Shown: piece by piece, positions 10,151-23,100 of the stretch
Position numbering within the stretch: the first letter of the stretch is position 1
How the letters are laid out: each line of letters starts with the position of its first letter
Assembly (NCBI GenBank): GCA_015680685.1
Contig: MNCI01037560.1
Coordinates: forward strand, 1 to 64,000
Length of the DNA: 64,000 bases
Source of the DNA: Gnetum montanum
Lineage: Eukaryota; Streptophyta; Gnetopsida; Gnetales; Gnetaceae
Reading direction: 5' to 3'
Notes under the pieces: model-generated
The model's database searches: none
What the model was told of the DNA's origin: nothing
The model's input: the letters and a program-made list of their open reading frames with translations, nothing else
Program-made: the position numbers and the translations under genes

Positions 10151-12400
10151 TTCCTTTATTTATTTGGAGATTGCTGAAAATGAATCATGCAAGGCTCTTT
10201 TAGACTCAAGTTCTAGAGTTAATTTGATTTTCCAAGAAATGTACAAAGCCTAGAACCTACCTCCTTTGAAAAAGAGCAACATTAGATTAGTGTTGATAGA
10301 CCAATCCATTGATATTCGTTTGGGATTGGTGGAGGACATTGTGGCCACCATCTATGGATGGTCATAGCTTGTTGATTTCCTAATAATTCATGTGGAGAAT
10401 GGTAAGGAAAACTTTCTTATCATCATGGGAAGAGCATGTCTAAGTACTATTAATGCATAGTTGGGGATAAGAGATCTATCCTTGGAAGTTTTCAAGGAGA
10501 ATAAATTTGGAAAGATCAAGAAAAAGTATGTTCCATGCATCGCATATAGTGATACTAGATGCCACTATGTACAAAGACTATGGACTATAAAGAGTACATC
10601 ACTTAAAGCATGTAGTTAGTGTTTTGATGTCATAGAAATTCAAAGGTACCTATACGCAGCAGCCACTAAGCAAGAGGGTACTTAGTGGTTGACAATTGCT
10701 AGAGAGGCTAAATCAACAATGTGCATGGAACTAGCTGAAAGCCTCAAAATCTCTTACATGGAGAGCATGGATCAATTGGAGCATATCTAGCATCAGCTCT
10801 CAGATGAACAAGGTAAAATCAATTGGGGAGAGTTGGAGATCCTTGAGACCTTCAAGTAGGAGCCCCTAGAGTTGAAGGCTCTACCAATAGGCATGAAGTA
10901 TGCCTTCTTAAACAATGGTAAGCTTATCATCATCAACGTCATACTTAATCCTAAACAAAAGAAGAAGTTGTTGGAAGTTGTCAAAAAATGGCCANCTCCT
11001 AAACAAAAGAAGAAGTTGTTGGAAGTTGTCAAAAAATGGCCAACAACCTTTGCTTGGTCATATCATGAGCTCACTAGAATTGATACAAGGATATGCCAAC
11101 ATAGAATATATAGAGTCCATCAAACTAAAGAGGTAGCTACAAAGATGCTTGAATCCCAAGCTCAAGTAGATTATCAAGGAGGATATTGAACAACTCCTCA
11201 AGGTGGGGTTCATTTATCTTGTTGCAAATAGTGAATGGGTTAGCCCACTTATTATAGTGCCAAAGAAAGGAGGAAAGTGGAGGGTCTGTATAAACTTCAA
11301 GCTGTTGAACATGGCTACGTATAAAGATCACATTCCATTGCCATTTGTGGACCAAGTGTTGGATATGATTGCGAGCATTACTACTACAAATTTATTGATG
11401 ATTGTAGTGCCTATAACCAAATTCAAATTGAATTAGAGGACCAAGCCAAAATGGCATTCATAAGTCCATGGAGGAATTTTACATACAGAAAAATACCCTT
11501 TGACCTATGCAATGCTCTTGCTTGCTACATTTTAATGGTTGGTCCTCAACATCTTCCAATAGTAAATCAATAGCAGGGTAGAACTCTTCATGAATGACTT
11601 CTCTACCTATGGGGCTACCTTTAAGCAAGCCTTGGACCATTTGGAGTAGGTTCTTTAATGATGTGTTGAAACTAACTTAAGGCTCAATTGGCAAAAGAGT
11701 TATCTAATGATCCAAGAAGGCATGTTGTTAGGAAACTATATTTCAATAAAACGAATCGAGGTAGATCCAAAAAAGGTAAGGGTAATCCAAGGAATCACAG
11801 ACAACCAAAGATTATAAAAGATGTGTGGTCATTCCTTGGTCACATTGGTTATTACAGGTGCTTCATAGAGAACTTCTCAAAGATAGTCAAACCATTGGTG
11901 GAGTTGACAAAGAAAAATGCACCATTCATCTAGACTAAGGAATGTGAACATGCAATCTAGCAACTTAAGCAAAAGCTTGTAGAAACTCCCATTTTATGAG
12001 TACTAGACTATCTAGACCATTCCATATAATGATGGATGCATCAAACTATATCTTGGAAGTTGTTTTGACATAGATGGATGATTAGAAATATTCATACTAC
12101 ATCCACTGTGCAAGCAGGAGCATTGTGGATGTACAAATTAACTACACCACCACTAAAACGGAGCTGATGATGGTGGTGTATGCATTGGAGAAATTTAGGC
12201 ACTATGTACTTAGATATAAAGTATTTGTGCACATTAATTACGATGCTATCTAGGTTCTCATGAATATGCCAATGGTGAGCCCTCATGTCATATGGTGGCT
12301 AGTGATCCTTCAAGAGTTTAATCTCATAATGATGGATTTCAAGGTGATTGAGAATGTGGTTGTTGATCACTTGTCTTGATTATAATGGGATAGTAAGTAG
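10151..12400 (+). pseudogene. pol: E1 pol: protease, reverse transcriptase, RNase H
   Basis: Protease: LLDSSS at about 10197-10214, with Ser where the catalytic D-S/T-G triplet has Gly, followed by the flap region LGLVEDIVATIYGWS. RT: PTTFAWS near 11041, VSPLIIVPKKGGKWRVCINF near 11240, the Asp motif as FMND at 11587-11598 (FMDD in E2), and WSFLGHIGYYRCFIENFSK near 11828. RNase H: MMDASNY near 12030 and ELMMVVYALEKFRHYVLRY near 12160, ending with VVVDHLS near 12360. The frame is broken many times. The 46-bp duplication around the N at 10995 is an assembly error, not part of the gene. Confidence 0.85.
10949..11042. other. assembly join: N flanked by the same 46-bp sequence twice
   Basis: The stretch from TCCTAAACAAAAG to AATGGCCA occurs immediately before the N at 10995 and again immediately after it. 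Removing one copy restores a continuous RT reading. This is two overlapping contig ends placed side by side without merging. Confidence 0.9.
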
Positions 12401-12619
12401 GAGGAGAGCCCATTGTTAGATAATTTTTTGATGAACTCCTCTTTGTTGGTTCTATCAATAAAAAAGATTCCAGAGGCATGAACTAGTATTGTAATATCCT
12501 CTCATATCTATTCACAATAGAGATGCCATAGGAGTGGGATCATAAGATGAAACAATAGTTTCTTTACCAGGCTAAATATTTCATGGAGATAAATGATAAC
12601 CTCTACAAGGTTTGCATAG

Positions 12620-13792
12620 ATGGCCTAGTACGATGATGTGTACCTAATGTTGATCAACTTTGATCCTATAAGATGCTCATGAAGGTCCTTGTGGGGGCCA
12701 TTATGCTAAGAGGCAAACAACCATTAAGATCCTCATTGTAAGATATTATTGGCCTATAATAATTAAGGATGCCCATAAATTCTTCTGCTCCTACAATAGA
12801 TGCCAATGTGATGGATGGATGACTACTTGTATGGAAGGACCTCAATAGTGAATCCAACCATTGGAGCCTTTGATCTATGGGGGATCAATTTCATGGGGTC
12901 CATCACCCCTATGTCTAATGAAAAGATATACATTATTATAATGGTGGACTATTGTATGAAATGGACTAAAGATGTGGCTATCAATGATTGTTCATCATTT
13001 ATGGGGGTCCAATTTGTACAACAAAGTATTGTAAACAGGTTTGGTATGCCATGTGCACTAATTTTTGATAATGGTACACATTTCATGGGTGTCATTTTTT
13101 GCAAGCTCATGCAACACTTAGGGGTTGAACATAAATTAATAACTTCATACAACCCCCATGCCAACAGTCAAGCCAAAGTCACCAATAGGAAAATAACCAA
13201 AATACTAACTCACACTATTAATAAATATAGGAAGGATTGGAGTGGTAAACTCAATGATGCACTTAGGTCTTATTATTTAACATGAAAAGTTCCTATTGGG
13301 TAGTTTCCCTATGAGTTAGTGTATGGAAAACTCTCAATACTTCCCATCCAAGTAGAACTCTATATACTTTTAACTATGTGTAACCTCAACTTAGACTTGA
13401 GTCTAGCAAAAAAAGAAAGATTAATGAACTTCAACATCTTCGATGAGAATCGATTAGTAGCCTTGTCACCAAATGAAGTGCACAAGGCACATAGTAAACA
13501 ACACCATGATCTCAAGATTAGGAAAGTAAAGTTTCAACTAGGATATAAGGTGCTCTTTTGGAACCCCATGCATGTTCCTCAATGAACAAAATTTCAAATG
13601 CTATGGAATGGCCCTTATATTATCTATGAAACCTTTCCATCTGAGGCCATGATGATCTACCATCCTAATAGGCGAAATAAAAAATTATTAGTCAACACCC
13701 AACAACTAAAGCCTTTATATGAACAAAAAAGAAAAAATAAAACTAATGGAAATAATGCCTTAATAGATGATCAAGCATGCACGATATTTTAG
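12620..13792 (+). pseudogene. pol: E1 integrase
   Basis: Zinc finger: HEGPCGGHYAKR (about 12676-12711) followed by a Cys pair near 12799, one of which reads Tyr. Core: GINFMGS has Asn at 12887-12889 instead of the first catalytic Asp; FDNGTHF keeps the second Asp at 13067-13069; NSQAKVTN has Lys at 13175-13177 instead of Glu. The spacing is still DD35E. C-terminal end: VKFQLGYKVLFWNP, then WNGPYIIYETF around 13604-13635. The two lost catalytic residues are both G-to-A changes. Stops split it into fragments at 12815-13285, 13319-13585 and 13598-13792. Confidence 0.85.
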
Positions 13793-14768
13793 ATCTCCCC
13801 CTTCCAACTTAGTCATGGAGAAGGTGACCATCCATGCTGAGATTCTGCAAAATGACTCCTTAGTTTTTATTTTTTTCATTGTCTTTAGTATGTTTTCCAT
13901 TTTCTTGGGTATTTTACAATTTTTTCTATATTTTTCTTAAATTGAACTTTTCTTACATTTTTTTTCCTTTTTCTTTATTACCAATAAGACTTTGATATCA
14001 AGTAAAACTACTCATTTATGGTGGTTTGAAACTTTATTGCTTATTTGATTATAAATGGCTAGATTTCATTTTATAATTTTAATGTTTACTAATGGAACAT
14101 TGATTATTTTCATTATAATAGGCACTGAGTCCATGTTATTCATCACTCCACACAACTCTATGGTATTTCCTCATTTTGGAAATATAAGATTCCTTCTTAA
14201 TAATAACTTAAAATGAATCAGTGACCTTGGTTCTTTCCAAACTTGGAATGAATTAAGTGGATGAACAAGGGTGTGACTTTAAGGAAATTTGTCACTTTTG
14301 TACTTGCTTGCCATCTAGGATAGCATGAGTACTTCCATGGATTTCTCACTATTCCTTCATTGACCAATAAACAGGAAGTAATGTCTTTACATGGTGTGGT
14401 TTCCATTTGAGAAAAAAAATAATGGGAATTTAAAGCACATCTGTTAAACACAATAATGGGCTACAAGCACTAGTTATGGGGCTAGAAAGACATGTTACCC
14501 ATGCTTGAAGGCACCCCTCTAACTAAGGCCTTTTTTCACTTCTTGCTTCTCTTTTCTTCTTTCTTTGGAATGGTGAGTGGTCTGTGGGGATGTTCTTGTA
14601 CCTTGGGGGTGGAATGGTCTAATGTGTCAATGTGGAGTCAGTGGAAGTGGATGGTCTTGATTTAGACTAAGGAAGGACGTTATTAGGTCATATTAATCAC
14701 ATCTTCCACAAGGGACTTCATGTGACCACCATGTAGAACTCCATTTCACACACACACACACACACACA

Positions 14769-14817
<49 letters not shown>

Positions 14818-15795
14818 CCTCTTGTCATGAATGTCTTCATGGATTCATTTTTTAAATCGTCAAAATTCTCTAATTATTTCTTTGGTAATTCAATTTTTAA
14901 AGATCCACAACAATTAGTCATCCTTGGGGACCACATACTCCTTGGTTTAAGGGCATGCAAGGGTATTAAGGGCATGAGTTTGCTATGGGGGGGATCCACG
15001 TGTATACTCCTTGGTTGGGATGGCAAAACTCCTTATCCCTTTGCCATTTCATTTTCAAACCTTACATTTTCCACTATGATGCATCTAGTTTTTACATTCC
15101 TTGACACATAAATCTTCTATGAATCTCTATTCGCCATGTATTTCTAAGCCCTCATCAAACATTCCCCATTATTCTAGTCTTCTTTATCTTCCTCTAGACT
15201 CCAACTTTATGTAAAAACTCTTTATTTTTACTTAGTTTTTTAATGTGAAAAATTTTGATTTTTGGCTGTAGCAGTGCATCCTTGTTGATGCAACTTGATG
15301 TGTTGATGCATCCTTGTTGACAAATCCTTGTCAATGCAATGAAAAAATCCTATAAATATGCATTAACACTTAGTTATTTTTCACATTTACACTCAAACAC
15401 CAAGGGATTTTTTGCCATTTTTTAGAGCCCAAAGTCTTCTAGAGCCCATATCTTTTAAACTGCTTATCCAAATCTACTTGTTATTTGACCATGTAGCTAT
15501 CAGAGGTGAGCTTTACATCATGGGGTCCACAAACCGATGGTTTTTTATAGAAATTTTTTTCAAATTTTTCTAAATCCCACTTGGTTTATCTAATAAAATA
15601 ATATTAGATATCCAAAATCATCTAAGTTAAACCTCATCAATAAACTTGGGTAGCTATCCTAATAAAATAATATTAAAATAATGAATTTGCCATTATCACA
15701 ACTGAGTCAAAGTGTAACTAACTAATGAGAAAAGGTGTCAACATATTGTAAATTGCATGTAAAATGCTAATTCTTGGCTATTTTTGTGATTACAA
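13793..15795 (+). other. E1 spacer between integrase and the third ORF
   Basis: No conserved protein seen. It starts with a T-rich stretch (about 13860-13990), also present after integrase in E2 and, inverted, in E4. The same landmarks recur in E2 at 33996-36049, so the spacer belongs to the family. Confidence 0.6.
14747..14812 (+). repeat. (CA)12(CT)21 compound microsatellite
   Basis: Twelve CA units run directly into twenty-one CT units with no interruption. E2 has no counterpart at this place, so it grew after E1 inserted. Its purity contrasts with the decayed surroundings. Confidence 0.95.
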
Positions 15796-17185
15796 ATGCC
15801 ACTGAAAAGAACCACTGAAAGGAGAACCATCCTATCCACAAGAGAAGAAACCACGAGGGGGAAGGGGCTAGTAGCCCCAACCACCCCAAGAAGAAGAGGC
15901 AGAAACACATGCAATGGGATCTCTTTGAGAGAAGACCAAAGTGGAATCTATCTATTAGATTACCATAGTGGAAATAGGCCAATCTAGGCAAGATGAGCTG
16001 CAAGGGCCTAGATCAAACTTGGAGGTCACCTTGGCTGAGGCTTGCTTAAGGAAAATTCATTCTAAGGAGGTTCAAAGTGTGGTTCTCTAAGAACTTAACT
16101 TTGGTCCCTTCATAGACCTAGCATAAGAAGAAGTGAAAACACAATTGCAAGCCTCTCCCATGTGGCCTATCCTCACTTCTAGTGGGGAATGGTACATGGG
16201 AAAGGCATACCTCTTCTGGAATAATAGACAAGAAGATACCATGATCAAGATCAAGGATATTAATGTGTTCTATTCAATCAAGGACATTTTATAGGTCCTT
16301 GGGTTTCCTAATACTAGGAAAAATTTGCCAAAGATCTCAATGTAGGTGGACCCAAACATTAAGAAGGAATGGATCCAATGATGCTATGGAGTGGACTGTA
16401 AGGAGTACAATGCACCCACCAAGGTAGAGAGAGCTTATTTCAAAATTGTGGCCTACCACCTAAACCCAATGGTGAAGTTAAGCAAGATCACTACCTTCTC
16501 TACCCATGTGTGTGTCACTCTAAGAGGAAAATTTCTAGTCAACCTTTGATAGCTCATCTTCCTAAAGATTAAGAAAAGGTTCAAAGATAATGAGCATGGA
16601 AGGAATAAATTTTCCTTTCCTTACCTCATTAGAAAACTCTACAAAAGAAAAGGAATAGCCTATTATGCCAATGACATGCTTTTTCATGCTCCTACTACAT
16701 CCTGGTAGGAGATAATGAAAGATAAGGTACCCACCAATTTGTAAGAAGAGGAGCGTCCACCACCCCTACCACCTACTCAAGATATAAACACTCTTGGAGA
16801 TCTTTAATCTCTCAGATAACATCACTGCTACCTATTCAGAGTTGGTAGACACTAAGGGAAAGCTCATCATTACCAATGCCCAACTTGAGGTATCCACAAC
16901 CAAAAACCAATGGTTGATTGTTGAAGTTGTAGAACTGAAAGCATACTTAGCTAGTCCCACCAATTTTAGCCTACTAGTGACAAGGAATGAAGCTTTCTTA
17001 TATCTTAAAAAAACTTAAGAAGGCTAAGAATAGAAAGGATATGGTGGTCTTAGGTGTGTCTTTATTGGAGGCTATGTCCTACAACATTGATAAGGACTTG
17101 TTGCAAGTCCACAAGGAGAACATCACTCTAACCAAGGACATTCACTACTTGAGAAATGTCAAGGCACAAAAGGATCAAATGCATG
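15796..17185 (+). pseudogene. E1 third ORF (function unknown), truncated
   Basis: Lies between integrase and the 3' LTR in the sense direction and is homologous to E2 36050-38910. Parts: a basic Arg/Thr-rich start (MPLKRTTERR...), a conserved block with MWPILTSSGEWYMGKAYLFWNN (16159-16221), a block around YFKIVAYHLNPMVKLSKITTF and FSFPYLIRKLYKRKGI (about 16437-16660), then a helical coiled-coil-like segment (16794-17185). The middle block loosely recalls the plant-specific Transposase_32 ('putative plant transposon protein') pattern; that is an impression, not a search result. A deletion removes the C-terminal part that E2 keeps. Frameshifts and stops abound. Confidence 0.6.
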
Positions 17186-17886
17186 AGTTGATGCATCGAT
17201 GTGGCATCTATCTTTGCCTATATAAATGCATGTACCCACCACATTTATGGTTTTGTTGAGTTAGTAGCATAATGAAGTTATTACAGTTTGTTCCTATTGG
17301 AGTTAGATTATTTTCTAAGTGATTGTAGTAGGAGTTCAAGGAATTTACAGATCCTTATTTGAGCACCAATGTACTTGGACACATTGATGTGATGGCAATA
17401 AAGATGATATTCTTGAAATACCTTACAACATGTGAAATAGCTTAATTTTTACCTTAATGCACTTTATTACTCATGCACTTTATATTCATTCTCTTAATTA
17501 ATTAATGCACTTAATTAACACACATAAGTATGATCATCTCAAGCATAGTGTTAGCGTTTGGTAATCATAATGAGTTTAAGATGTGTACAAAAGGTGGGCT
17601 TGGATACTTATGTTAGGAGATAAACTAAGACATTTTCCCATTTAATTACTTTATTTCCCACTTAGGATAATTAAGATAAAAATTAATACAAATTAGGTGT
17701 CTTGGCTTTTACTTAACCATACACTTGCACTTACATAAGTGAAGCCAAGAGGATAATGATCATGTTTGTAGGTCACTATCTTTACTACTTGCATTTGGAA
17801 AGCTAAAGTCCATATAATTTGACCAGATTAGTAGTGAATGCTTGTGATTCATATGGTTGGGCGCATGAACTACTTGCCACTCATTA
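17186..17886 (+). repeat. E1 3' LTR, lacking its first bases
   Basis: Shares the TATA region (TATATAAAT near 17219-17227) with 7836-7890 and aligns with the E2 LTRs through the landmarks TATTTGAGCACCAATGTA, GATGGCAATAAAG (possible poly(A) signal at 17398-17403), CTTAACCATACACTTGCAC and ATATGGTTGGGCGCATG, ending CTCATTA. GTGGG follows as the target duplication. Confidence 0.85.
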
Positions 17887-17891
17887 GTGGG

Positions 17892-18480
17892 CTACATAAG
17901 AGAAGGTTAAGAATTAAGAGAATTGTGATGTTTCTTGAAGCAAGTTCATACTCATATAAAATGAGTGTTGTGTTTCTAAGGAGTGGATGGAGAATAAGTA
18001 GATGATTTTTACTACTTGTTCTAAGGTGATTAGTGTCTTCTTGAATACAATGCAAAGTTCTCTAAGATGAGCATGTATATTCCACACATAAATGCAAATG
18101 AGAAGTTAAGAGCCTTCTATTTTGTTTTTGGACTACATACCTTTATCAAGGATCATTTGCTCCTCCATTATTTCAAGACGTATAAGAAAGCTCATGTTCA
18201 TGTAGTGGATCTTGAGTGTAGTCAACTTATTGAGGTAGTGCATTGTGATATTTCCCAGAAGAGGAGCTAACCCTCTTCTAAGAGAAAACCAAGTCAATCC
18301 AAGTGAGCCTCAAAGAAAAATAGTGGTAATTAGTAATAATAAAATTCTAGGAGTGCTGGGATTACTTGTAGATCTTTAACCTTCTTCACCCATGAAAAGC
18401 TTGGACAACTATAGAAGAACTATTCCAAATGTTTTATTTGTGCTTAATTGGGTCATAAGAGATTCAACTCTCCAAAGCAC
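17892..18480 (+). pseudogene. gag: E0 gag, C-terminal half with zinc knuckle
   Basis: Resumes the capsid frame after E1: EYNAKFSKMSMYIPHI...FYFVFGLHTFIKD (about 18036-18153) matches the Retrotrans_gag C-terminal pattern of chromoviruses. A knuckle-like CFICA-stop-LGHKRFNSP at 18430-18475 has C-x2-C-x4-H spacing with the last Cys reading Ser. The first 140 bases after the junction are hard to read. Confidence 0.75.
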
Positions 18481-18599
18481 TCAAGTGATGATAAATCCTA
18501 GTAGAGTGGTAGATTGCTAGATGACCAAGAAGCTACAAGTGCTAGGACACAAGATCAATATTATGCTTTGACTTACCATCCAATAGATGTACAACCTAA

Positions 18600-20130
18600 C
18601 ACTATGATAGAGACTAAAGGTATGATTTCTAGTTTTGCAATTTTAGTTATTTTTAATTTTATTGCCAATTATTTCATTATTAATCTAAGTATGGTTAGTC
18701 AATTAGGCATAAATAGTTAGTTGTTAGATTAAAGATTGATGATTAGGATCATTAGTAGTAATGTTCTCATGGTGGATCAAGTTTGTAGTTTGGTACTCTT
18801 GATGATGGATGATGTTTCTTAGCTTAATGAGCTTCATGTCATGAGCCTAGGAGAGTATAACAATATCTTGGACATGAATTGATTATCTCACTATCAAGGT
18901 AGTTTGCATTTCTATCATAAGATACTTATCTTAGTAATTGATGATGGTGTATAGATGATTGTACATACTATGTCATATTAGATTGAGTTGGATATTTTGC
19001 CTTCAAAGTCTTTTTATTAGTTGGTGTAGAATGACCACCTATGCTATGTAGTTTTGGTTAGAGAAGTTGGTTGATAGGAGTTCAATCATATTACAATTAT
19101 TCATGAGTTTCTTAATGTATTTCTTTCTAAGTTTCTTGGAATGCCTTCTATGCAAGATGTTGAGTTTTAGACTACTCTCAAATTGGGTGTAAAGACTATT
19201 TTCAAGGTTTCAAATAGGATGTTGATGATTGAGTTGACATAATTGAAGATTCAGATTCAAAAGCTACTAAACAAGGGCTTGATTCATCCAAGTATGTCTT
19301 CTTGGGATGCATTTATTTTCTTCATTAAGAAGAAGGATGGTTATTTGAGGTTGTGCATCAATTATTGATAAGTTAACTAGATGATAATGAAGAATAAGTA
19401 TCCTTTGTTGTAGATAGATTATTTGTTCAATTAATTGAGAGGAGCTCACATGTTCTTGAAGATAGATCTAAAGTCTGAATATCATCAAGTTTACATCAAA
19501 GAGAAGGATGCTCCTAAGATAATCTTCCAAACTTGGTATGAAAATTATAAGTTTATGATTTTGTAATTTGAAATTATTAATATTATTGCTATATTCAAGC
19601 ATCTCATGAATAGTGTTATAAGGTAATGGTTTAACCAAATTTTCAGTGTGTACATTGATAACATATTGGTATTTTAACAATTTAATCAATTTCATGGGTA
19701 GTACTTAAGGACAATATTGTAGACTCTTAGGAAGCATGAGTTGTACACAAAGGCATCTAAGTTTTTGTTTTCTTATAAAGAGGTCTAGTTCTTGAGGCAT
19801 GTTATTTTAGAGACAAGAGTGTTAGTGTATCCTACTAAGGTTTAAGTAATTAGAGATTGTCCAGTTTCTAAGAATGTTGATGAAGTTTGTAAATTTTTAG
19901 GATTGGCATGTTATTATAGGAGGTTCCTAAGAAAATTTACTTGCATTGTTTCACTTTTGATGAAGTTACTATAGAAGGAAGTTTGGTTCAAGTAGAACCC
20001 CCATTGTTAAGGTTCTTTTTGATAAACTCAAGAGTATACAGATATCAACTCTTATGCTAATTTTATCCATTCCTAACAAGTCATATGATGTTTACACTAA
20101 TGTTTTAGATGATTTTCATAATCTAAAATT
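18600..20130 (+). pseudogene. pol: E0 pol: protease, reverse transcriptase, start of RNase H
   Basis: Protease: the active-site region reads FNFIANYFIINLSMVSQLGI (about 18655-18714), with Asn for the Asp, and LSHYQGSLHF near 18883 is the family's conserved C-terminal end. RT: IQKLLNKGLIHPSMSSWDAF (19258-19317), IKKKDGYLRLCINY (19324-19365), MFLKIDLKSEYHQVYIKEKD, then YIDN at 19651-19662 where YIDD is expected (G to A). The connection reads FLGLACYYRRF near 19900. RNase H begins at FDKLKSIQ...VYTNVLDD (20020-20113) and is then cut. Stops occur mostly at Gln, Arg and Trp positions. Confidence 0.85.
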
Positions 20131-23100
20131 TGCATAGGCTTAATTATTTAATTTAATGTATGCCTTTAATTCTTTAATGCTATTAGATGCATTTCAACAG
20201 GTTAGTTTTAATTTTATTAACTAAATCATAGGATTATATGATTGTAGTTACTGTTATTATTATTGTTATGAATGTTGTTGTTGTTGTCCAACATAAGTAA
20301 ATACAATATGCTTGTTAGAATATTTTGTTCAAGTTTTGTATCCTTTTCTTTAGCTACTATTGGAGCCTAGACATAGACCTTTTTTATATTTTATAATTAA
20401 TTATTGAAATCTAATTATTCTTGAAAGCTTTCTTTTTGAAAGTTAACACAAATGTGGTTTATGTGGAAGGCAAGAGGTAATTTTATTTACACTACATTAG
20501 GTCTAATATACTAGATGTAGAAGCTCATTATCTCTTAACTACTACTTCCTTCAAGTATTGGAATGCTATCAAGAAGCTTCGTGTTAGTTTTCATTATCTT
20601 AGAATTGAAAGTGAAAGATGGATTCAACTTCTGTAAGAAGAACACATTTATAGGTTATGTAAATCAAGAGCTGTTGAAGTTGAGTTCTATGATCACCCAT
20701 TCAAGACAATATTATAACATTATAGCAACAAGCTTATATAATTTGTTTTTGATGCTACCATTAGTACTTGGTCAATTTGTAGAGTTTATCTTTATTTTTC
20801 ATGAAAAGGTAATATTTGTTGGATAGATCCTATGAGTCTTTAGATGTAATAAAGCTTAATTTTATTTCATATAATACTCTTCATGGAGCATTTTGAATGC
20901 TACCCCTACCCAAGTTATACTCTCTATTATTTTTTGTCATTAAACTAGAATTCAGAGGTTATTTTTAATTATAACTAAATATTGTATAAATTAGCTTTGT
21001 TAAAGAAGTAACTTAGGATGATATCCTAAATAGAATATGAACTTAATGATGAGTCCAATACATTAAAAAATATTGGTTTTTTCTTTTGGTTCAGTAGAAT
21101 CGAAGTTATGCTTCTTAAGACATCACAATTCTAGTTTTCTAAAAATCTTGTATAAGTTTTCACATTTGAACTATGAAACTATGATGAGTGATGCTCATAT
21201 ATAATTTTGGCATATGGTTTTGTAGTATGCTTGATAAGAATCTTGTAGGTTCAAATGGAATTTGATTTGAAGCCCTGGTGTAGCGGTAAGGAGTGTTTGA
21301 ATCTTAAACATATTAATGGAAAGAGAAAATGAGAAATGAGCTTATGGAAAATGATTATAAAAAATAATTTAAAAAACTAAGCTAAAGGTCAAAGGTGATT
21401 TCACTTCACATAAGATGAAGATAGTCTAAAAAATTATAAAAGTAACATATATGTTATGCATAAACATGTATAAGTTATACTTTCCATTGACTATTATTTC
21501 CATGCCTTTTTCTCATTAGTTGCAATGGGTTTTATTTTCTATTCTAAACAAAAACCATTTTTTTACTCTTTTTTCTTCGATTAGAAGCTAATTTTAACTT
21601 GGTTGCTTCCAATATAAGCTTGTTTCTTTAGTTTTTGAACATGAATTAAGCCTATATGTCATGCTGCATATGATTCTTTTGCTTATAAATAGATTGGGCC
21701 ATAGTATGTCTTTTTTTAGTTGCTAGAAGGTTTCTATCATATTGGTTTAGGACAAAGTGAAAATATATTCTAGGCATTTTAGATGGAAAAGAAAGCTAAT
21801 AAAAAGGTTTTAAAAGGACTTGCAACATTGTAAAGAAGTTTATGTTATTTTCCTGTCTATGTGGCTACCTTATTTTGTTATGGATTTTCTATTCTTTTTC
21901 TCTCCTTCCTATTTATTTGTCATTATTTTAAAATTTTGATTATTATGCTAAGAATCTTCCAAATTTTTGTTATTTTGAGCTTGTTTTTATATGGAGATTT
22001 GTTTTGTAACATTGGATAAACTATTTTATATTTTTTTTGGTGAATTTTTAGAATATGTGGAAACTTTGTCCAACTTACTTCTCATGGATCCTTTGGATTA
22101 GCCCTTGATATAAATAAGATTTTGCAAGAATTTATGGAAATTTGATTATTATGAATTTTTGCTATTTTGAAAATATTTAGGATTTTTGAAATAAAATAAA
22201 ATAATATATATGTGATTGAGTTTGCTTAGTGGAGCCTTCCTTAGTGGAACCCATCCCATGGGAACAAGGGTTTGGATGTATTTCCTACATTAGATTTTAG
22301 CTCATAAGTTCATGTGAGGCTGGGAAACTAGTTGAGATCATGACACTAAGTAGTTGAGTCTAGTGGTGTGTGGTGAGACATAGTTAAGATCTATCCTTCC
22401 AATGATACATGTACTTCAACCATTGAGGGTGTTAGTAGTGAGGTCATTACTAAGACATAGTCATAAGTGGCTCATTTGGAGTCATGAGAATAATCCAATA
22501 TTACTAATAAGATTACTCCAAGACTTGTTAGTATATTCTTTTGGCAATGAGTGTAACCAAGACCTAGCCTTGAAAGATGCCTAGATAAAATATATACTCA
22601 TTGGATTTTTGTTGGAAAATTTATGACATCTTTGGATATTAAATAATTAATAATTTAATTTGATATTAGTAGAGAGGTTATTCTAAGACCTATTAATATA
22701 TTTCTTTAGCAATGAGGGTAAGTGAGATCTATCTTTTAGAGATGAATGAAATATAAAATATTTGGATTTTTGGAAAGTTTGTGGCATTTATGGACTTTGA
22801 AACATTTTTGAATACTTCATTAGAAACCTTTGTCTAGCTTGTATCATAATATATTTAGCCCAAAAATTTTATGCTTCATGAATAAGGAAATAAAATAACA
22901 TTTCTTATTTGAGGGGTTCTAACTCTTGCATTTCAATGTAGATAACCCAAGAGTAGTAGGAAAAATGCTGGAAGAGGGATATGGGATAAAAGGCGGATCA
23001 ATTCTATATAAGATGGACCCTTTGGACTTGAAAAATAATTTTTCTATATATAGAATTTTTGTAAAATAGAAACCTTATACACTTTTTAGATATTTAAGTC

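Larger units (their letters stand above)
7795..17886 (+). mobile_element. E1: Athila/Tat-like Ty3 element inserted in E0 gag
   Basis: Begins TGATGAATCAC and ends CTCATTA, degraded forms of the family ends TGATGAG and CTCATCA. The 5-bp target duplication is perfect: GTGGG at 7790-7794 and 17887-17891. Inside are a gag, protease, RT-RNase H, integrase, a 2-kb spacer and a third ORF. Two internal deletions mark it as dead: one joins U3 at about 7890 to mid-gag, removing the rest of the 5' LTR, the primer site and gag N terminus; another joins the third ORF directly to the 3' LTR at about 17186, removing the polypurine tract. Confidence 0.9.

Noticed and set aside
14747-14812. CRISPR-like or regulatory reading of the CA/CT tract
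   Set aside because: Simple compound microsatellite without spacers; plant nuclear DNA.
21270-21305. tRNA-like box A (TGGTGTAGCGG) followed by TTTGAAT, possible SINE or tRNA
   Set aside because: Spacing between the boxes is far too short and no cloverleaf or poly(A)/T tail is seen.
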